Of a stretch of 8,739 nucleotides of DNA, positions 5,996 to 8,739 are shown one piece after another. The translations under genes were made by a program, and so were the position numbers. Every line of letters begins with the position of its first letter. The stretch's first letter is position 1. The stretch is from an uncultured Selenomonadales bacterium (GTDB lineage: Bacteria; Bacillota; Negativicutes; Selenomonadales; Selenomonadaceae). The stretch covers positions 1 to 8,739 of the forward strand of contig CALGGP010000359.1 of NCBI GenBank assembly GCA_937915885.1, given 5' to 3'. Under the pieces are notes generated by a model. The model made no database searches and was not told the DNA's origin. It saw nothing but the letters and a program-made list of their open reading frames with translations.

Positions 5996-7173
5996 TCCTT
6001 GACGTCCTCAACCTCCGTCAAAGGTTTTTCCTCCGACTCAACCGTTTTTTCGGGCTCCGGCTCCGTTTTTATCTCCGGCTCCTTTTCGAGCTCCTTCTTT
6101 ACCTCGGCATCTTTTTTATCGTCCTTTTTCTTCTTCTTGCCCTTTTCTTTCGTCTCGGGCTGCTGCTCTTCGGGGATCGGCAGGCGCTCTACCGTCTGCA
6201 ATTTATATATCCGACTCCGCCCGTTCGTCCCGTCGACATTCTGCAACCCGCCGTCAAGACTGAACAGCACTATCGCATCGTCCGCATTCAAATACAATTG
6301 CCGCTTGCGCTCCATCCCGACGACCTCTCCATATGCCGTTCGCAACGTCGACTCCCCCGAGCGCCACTCGAGCTTCGTCTTCGCCGCCATCGCGATCGGC
6401 ACCGCAGGCAAATACGTGATCCCTTCGCGCACGACCGCCTTTGAATCAAATGTCCGACCGTTCTGCTCGAAATTCTCAACGCGCTTGCCGTTCAATTCGA
6501 TCGCATACGCCTTTGCTATGATCGTCGGCTCCCCGTCCGAGTCGTAAATTTTCTTCTCGATATCTTCATCGCTCTCGAACGCCGACACTCCGTACGGCGC
6601 CAGCCACTGATTGACATACGCCGTATCAATCGGCTGCCAACCGTAGCCGTCGGGATAAATATAATAAACAATCTCGTCGTCGGCATTCTTCTCGACCACG
6701 ACCCGATTGTAAGTGATCTCGACGGGCGTGCCGATTTCGACATGCTCAAAAAGCGTCTCGACATCCGCCTCGCGCATCCGCACGCAACCGTTTGAAACAT
6801 AATGCCCTATGCTGTCGGGGCGATTCGTCCCGTGGATTCCGTAATTGCCCCAAATTTGCATCCATCGATAGCCCAACGGATTGCTCGCGCCCGACGGAAT
6901 TTCATACTCGGGATTGGACGGATCGATCCACGTCGGATTGATCTCCTTGGTATTGATCTTATAGTAGCCGACGGGCGTGGGCGTGGACGGCTTGCCGAGT
7001 CCGAGCGGATAAATTGCAATTTTTTTGTCATCGTCGTAGAGTGACAAAATTCTGCTGGCGGAGTTTATCACAATTTTTTTTGCCGCCTCTGCCTGTGGAG
7101 TTGAAGAATTTAAAATCAGCGACAAAGTAAAAATTCCTGTCGCCAATTTTTTTAATAATTTTGTTTGAAACAT
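5992..7173 (-). CDS. secreted L,D-transpeptidase (YkuD domain) with copper-amine-oxidase-like C-terminal domain
   Basis: Predicted cell-wall enzyme that forms 3-3 peptidoglycan cross-links or attaches molecules to meso-diaminopimelate, outside the cytoplasmic membrane. The 393 residues show a signal peptide (basic KLLKK, hydrophobic core to about 21, likely cut near AEA at 28-30), then a YkuD domain (about 32-155) with IHGTN (H114), H124 and the catalytic SNGCVRM (C130, R132). A linker leads to a region (about 220-330, containing REGITYLPAVPIAMAAKTKLEW) resembling the copper amine oxidase N-terminal-like domain common in Bacillota surface proteins; here it probably has a binding or structural role. 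The last 60 residues are a Lys/Glu-rich tail. The ATG at 7171-7173 has only a distant AAAGG (7188-7192, 14 bases away), unlike its neighbours, perhaps because the natural upstream sequence is missing. It overlaps polA by 4 bp (ATGA). Confidence 0.93.
   Translation of the reverse strand: MFQTKLLKKLATGIFTLSLILNSSTPQAEAAKKIVINSASRILSLYDDDKKIAIYPLGLGKPSTPTPVGYYKINTKEINPTWIDPSNPEYEIPSGASNPLGYRWMQIWGNYGIHGTNRPDSIGHYVSNGCVRMREADVETLFEHVEIGTPVEITYNRVVVEKNADDEIVYYIYPDGYGWQPIDTAYVNQWLAPYGVSAFESDEDIEKKIYDSDGEPTIIAKAYAIELNGKRVENFEQNGRTFDSKAVVREGITYLPAVPIAMAAKTKLEWRSGESTLRTAYGEVVGMERKRQLYLNADDAIVLFSLDGGLQNVDGTNGRSRIYKLQTVERLPIPEEQQPETKEKGKKKKKDDKKDAEVKKELEKEPEIKTEPEPEKTVESEEKPLTEVEDVKE
6005..6009 (-). promoter_or_regulatory. 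ribosome binding site of polA inside the transpeptidase gene
   Basis: GAGGA 9 bases before the polA ATG (5993-5995). It lies in the final codons of the transpeptidase gene, consistent with coupled translation through the ATGA overlap. Confidence 0.55.
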
Positions 7174-7605
7174 TATGATTGCACTTGCCTTTCAGTAAAA
7201 AAAATATTTTCTGCAGCAGCATTAAAAAAATGTAGAGCTGCAATAGACGGCATTACTCAAGATGAATCCATTTTGGACTACATAGTTTCGCTTGTAAGTG
7301 TTACCCGCCCCGCACCGGAGACAAAAGAAGACAGAACATTCTCCTTGTCACAGTCAAAAAACAGAAGCGACATTCAGCGCTACATAGCTTTTGGAGCATC
7401 TCCTCGTGCCGGCATTGCACTTTTAAAATGCGCAAAAGTAAATGCACTCTTTAACGCACGAAGCTTTGTTTTACCAGAAGACGTTCAGGCTGTTGCAAAA
7501 CCTGTGTTAAGACACAGACTTGTCTTAAACTATGAAGCTGCAGCAGACTCTGTAACGCAAGATTCCCTTATCGAAAAAATCATAGAACTTTTACCAACAC
7601 CTTAA
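7165..7605 (+). CDS. MoxR-family AAA+ ATPase, C-terminal fragment
   Basis: Only the C-terminal part of a MoxR-type ATPase is present. These chaperone-like enzymes act with DUF58 and VWA proteins in assembling or activating envelope or metal-containing complexes. The open frame begins at an ATG at 7165, but the first eight or so codons belong to the opposite-strand transpeptidase start. Homology seems to begin near 7189-7195. Visible family features are DESILDYIVSLVSVTRP (residues 33-49), the sensor-2 region YIAFGASPRAG (73-83), FVLPEDVQAVA (101-111) and LRHRLVLNYEA (115-125). Walker A, Walker B and sensor 1, which lie in the first 200 or so residues of a full MoxR, are absent, so this piece cannot be an active ATPase. 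It ends 5 bp before the DUF58 gene. The codon style (AAA, CTT, GCA, TTA) differs sharply from the genes to the left. Whether it is broken in a genome or cut by misassembly cannot be told here. Confidence 0.85.
   Translation: MKHYDCTCLSVKKIFSAAALKKCRAAIDGITQDESILDYIVSLVSVTRPAPETKEDRTFSLSQSKNRSDIQRYIAFGASPRAGIALLKCAKVNALFNARSFVLPEDVQAVAKPVLRHRLVLNYEAAADSVTQDSLIEKIIELLPTP
7174..7200. other. probable join between two unrelated DNA segments
   Basis: Left of here lies GC-rich DNA with a minus-strand gene starting at 7173. To the right is AT-richer DNA with a plus-strand gene missing its first half. The transpeptidase has no normal ribosome site in this stretch, and MoxR-like residues (SVKKIF) begin by about 7192. 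A run of eight A follows at 7197-7204. No inverted repeats, target duplication, integrase or tRNA lie at the point. Confidence 0.65.
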
Positions 7606-7610
7606 AAAAA

Positions 7611-8486
7611 ATGCAGAAACAAAATTCTCTTGCAAAGCGAGCATATCTCTTACACTTAAACTCTCTTACTATAGCAAATGGTATGAAAAGCGGTTCTTTT
7701 AAATCACTTTATAAGGGACAAGGAATAGACTTTTCCGGAGTACGAGACTACCTAAGCGGAGATGACGTAAGAACTATAGACTGGAATGTTACCTCCAGAA
7801 TGGCAAAACCTTACGTAAAAGTTTTTGAAGAAGACAAAGAATTAGACGTATTTATTATTTTGGACAAGTCACTTTCCATGGAAACCGGTTCCATAAGAAC
7901 CCGCATGGATTGCGCAGTAGAGTGTGCTTCCCTTTTATCAATGGCAGCATCCATTATCTCAAGTCCGACAGGGGCTGTCTTATTCAGTAGCGAAATAGAA
8001 TTTTCCTGTACACCGGCAACAGGAAAAAAGCACCTGTATTCATTGCTTTCCAGATACGAAAAACAGCTCAATACAAAACAAAAAGGCTCTGCTTTAGACT
8101 CCGCATTAATTGTAGCAGAAAAGCTTTTAAGAAAAAGAAGCCTTGTAATTATCATTTCTGACTTTAGAAGCAAAGGCTGGGAAAGACCTTTTGCCTCCTT
8201 ATGCCATAAAAATGACGTAATAGCACTGCGCATAACAGACTCCTCAGACACAATACTTCCCGTTCTGGGTTCTGTTACCTTTACAGACCCGGAAACCTCT
8301 TTTAGCGAGTCGCTTCCAACGCACTCAAAAAAATTTGCCCGTGCATGGAGGGAATACAACGAACAAAAAACAGATGCCTGGACTCACGAGTGTTTAAGGA
8401 GGGGAGCTTTTCCTTTTACACTAAACACCGCAAGTGATGCTGCAACGGAACTTTGCAAACTCTTTTACAAAAGAGGTGCTTCATGA
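7611..8486 (+). CDS. DUF58 domain-containing protein (MoxR/VWA operon)
   Basis: A full-length 291-residue member of the DUF58 family, regularly encoded directly after moxR and before membrane-bound VWA-domain (Bat-type) proteins; molecular role not established. Key signatures are GQGIDFSGVRDYLSGDD (37-52) running into VRTIDWNVTSRM (53-64), the family hallmark, then a VWA-like fold with strand FIILDKSLSM (81-90) carrying a DxSxS metal-site pattern (D85, S87, S89) and a later strand LVIIISDF. No signal peptide or membrane segment is seen, so it is probably cytosolic. The ATG at 7611 follows the moxR stop by 5 bp and has no Shine-Dalgarno match, only an A-rich run, so re-initiation or coupling is likely. 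Its stop overlaps the next ATG (ATGA, 8483-8486), with GAGGTG five bases before that ATG. Residue usage and operon order are like Treponema proteins (inference). Confidence 0.9.
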   Translation: MQKQNSLAKRAYLLHLNSLTIANGMKSGSFKSLYKGQGIDFSGVRDYLSGDDVRTIDWNVTSRMAKPYVKVFEEDKELDVFIILDKSLSMETGSIRTRMDCAVECASLLSMAASIISSPTGAVLFSSEIEFSCTPATGKKHLYSLLSRYEKQLNTKQKGSALDSALIVAEKLLRKRSLVIIISDFRSKGWERPFASLCHKNDVIALRITDSSDTILPVLGSVTFTDPETSFSESLPTHSKKFARAWREYNEQKTDAWTHECLRRGAFPFTLNTASDAATELCKLFYKRGAS

Positions 8487-8563
8487 GAAGACTTTTATCT
8501 AAGCTTTTTGTACTTCTTTATCTTCTACCTCTTTTTGATTCATCTTCTTTACTCCTCCCATAA
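8483..8563 (+). CDS. 5' end of a signal-peptide protein following DUF58, cut off at a join
   Basis: The ATG at 8483-8485 overlaps the DUF58 stop by 4 bp and has GAGGTG at good spacing. The product begins MRRLLSKLFVLLYLLPL: basic residues then a hydrophobic stretch, as in a signal peptide or first membrane helix. In MoxR/DUF58 operons the next gene usually encodes a membrane or exported partner, which fits. The frame reaches a stop at 8561-8563 after 26 codons, but the later codons lie in DNA that reads better as a minus-strand gene, so the natural gene is probably truncated between about 8500 and 8540. Confidence 0.55.
   Translation: MRRLLSKLFVLLYLLPLFDSSSLLLP
8499..8543 (-). CDS. 5' end of a second gene in the AT-rich segment, cut off at a join
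   Basis: An ATG at 8541-8543 has GGAGGAG (8552-8558) 8 bases upstream, an almost ideal ribosome site. The frame reads MNQKEVEDKEVQKA and then hits TAG at 8499-8501, in DNA that belongs to the segment on the left. It overlaps the end of the preceding minus-strand gene (stop at 8518-8520) by 26 bp. Most likely it is the first dozen codons of a longer gene whose remainder is missing. Product unknown. Confidence 0.4.
   Translation of the reverse strand: MNQKEVEDKEVQKA
8500..8540. other. probable second join between unrelated DNA segments
   Basis: A plus-strand gene and a minus-strand gene, each with a good ribosome site and each just begun, run into one another here and both end early. Base composition drops to 25-30% G+C to the right. 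The exact point cannot be fixed because the shared stretch reads plausibly both ways. Confidence 0.5.
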
Positions 8564-8739
8564 CTATTACAAATATTTAGTAAATTATGAACATTAACAT
8601 CAAATAGATGAGAAAGATAAAAGAAAAGTGTTCCATCCATCTGAATCCCGTTCTGTTCTTCTAATTCACTAACCAAACTATCAAAATCAATCTTACAAGC
8701 ACTTTCTAAAAAATTTTGTACAAATACATTATCTTCTAT
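8518..8739 (-). CDS. 3' end of an unrecognised gene in the AT-rich segment
   Basis: A minus-strand frame enters from the right edge and runs 73 codons to TAA at 8518-8520. The visible C-terminal part contains VQNFLESACKIDFDSLVSEL, then TLFFYLSHLFDVNVHNLLNI, and ends in a charged tail (SKEDESKRGRR). It looks soluble, mostly helical and acidic, with no membrane segment. I do not recognise the family. Codons are strongly AT-biased (AAT, TTT, GAT, TTA). The next gene's ribosome site lies within its last codons, so the two would form an operon. The host is probably a low-GC bacterium that uses Shine-Dalgarno sites; gene content does not narrow this further. Confidence 0.5.
   Translation of the reverse strand: MEDNVFVQNFLESACKIDFDSLVSELEEQNGIQMDGTLFFYLSHLFDVNVHNLLNICNSYGRSKEDESKRGRR

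Noticed and set aside
7165..7173. The ATG at 7165 as a genuine start of a short MoxR-like protein
   Set aside because: It lies inside the opposite-strand transpeptidase gene, has no ribosome site, and the product would lack the ATP-binding half of the family; it is a by-product of the join.
7174..8520. Segment B as a horizontally acquired island in segment A
   Set aside because: There are no integrase, repeats, target duplication or tRNA at either edge, and both edge genes are cut; a join of unrelated fragments explains it more simply, though not proven.
7189..8563. MoxR/DUF58 genes as a new defence or toxin system
   Set aside because: The order moxR, DUF58, then an exported protein is the ordinary start of a Bat-type operon; nothing visible suggests a defence role.
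1..8739. CRISPR arrays, tRNA or rRNA genes, transposase genes, riboswitches
   Set aside because: I looked on both strands and saw no spaced repeats, cloverleaf, transposase motifs or recognisable aptamer. The only tandem repeat is the short heptamer array at polA.

Overview
This window looks like a mosaic of three stretches of DNA with different base composition, codon habits and gene orientation. Nothing in the sequence shows them to belong naturally together. Hand counts of G+C in sample 60-base lines give about 57-63% inside polA (4441-4500, 5581-5640), 32-50% in the DUF58 gene (7861-7920, 8041-8160) and 25-30% at the right end (8521-8640).

Segment A (1 to about 7174-7200) is bacterial chromosome with every gene on the minus strand. 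In transcription order it holds a secreted L,D-transpeptidase with a copper-amine-oxidase-like C-terminal domain, DNA polymerase I (polA), two tandem paralogous family-2 glycosyltransferases, dephospho-CoA kinase (coaE), a membrane-anchored lytic transglycosylase, and the first codons of one further gene. Strong AGGAGG-type ribosome sites, the polA/coaE neighbourhood and the copper-amine-oxidase-like domain point to a Bacillota lineage, possibly Negativicutes; this is inference. The genes are packed as likely operons: 4 bp overlap between the transpeptidase and polA, 11 bp overlap between the two glycosyltransferases, and short gaps elsewhere. The only sizeable gap (3440-3658) separates polA from the glycosyltransferases and holds a heptamer repeat, two A-tract/T-tract palindromes and a GC-rich hairpin. 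Themes are cell wall (cross-linking, lytic cleavage, glycan transfer) alongside DNA repair/replication and coenzyme A synthesis.

Segment B (about 7174-7200 to about 8500-8540) is on the plus strand: the C-terminal part of a MoxR-family AAA+ ATPase, a complete DUF58 protein, and the first codons of a signal-peptide protein that overlaps the DUF58 stop by 4 bp. This is the start of a MoxR/DUF58/VWA (Bat-like) operon. The protein style resembles Treponema-type spirochaetes (inference).

Segment C (about 8500-8540 to 8739) is very AT-rich and read on the minus strand: the 3' end of an unrecognised gene, followed by a strong ribosome site and the start of a second gene that is cut off at the join with B.

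No mobile element, tRNA, rRNA, CRISPR array or integrase marks either join, so misassembly of a mixed sample is the simplest explanation. I see no convincing undescribed multi-gene system. The more interesting biology is in segment A: a polymerase I with a strongly shrunken middle domain, a duplicated glycosyltransferase pair sitting between polA and coaE, and an apparent frameshift at the N-terminus of the lytic transglycosylase.
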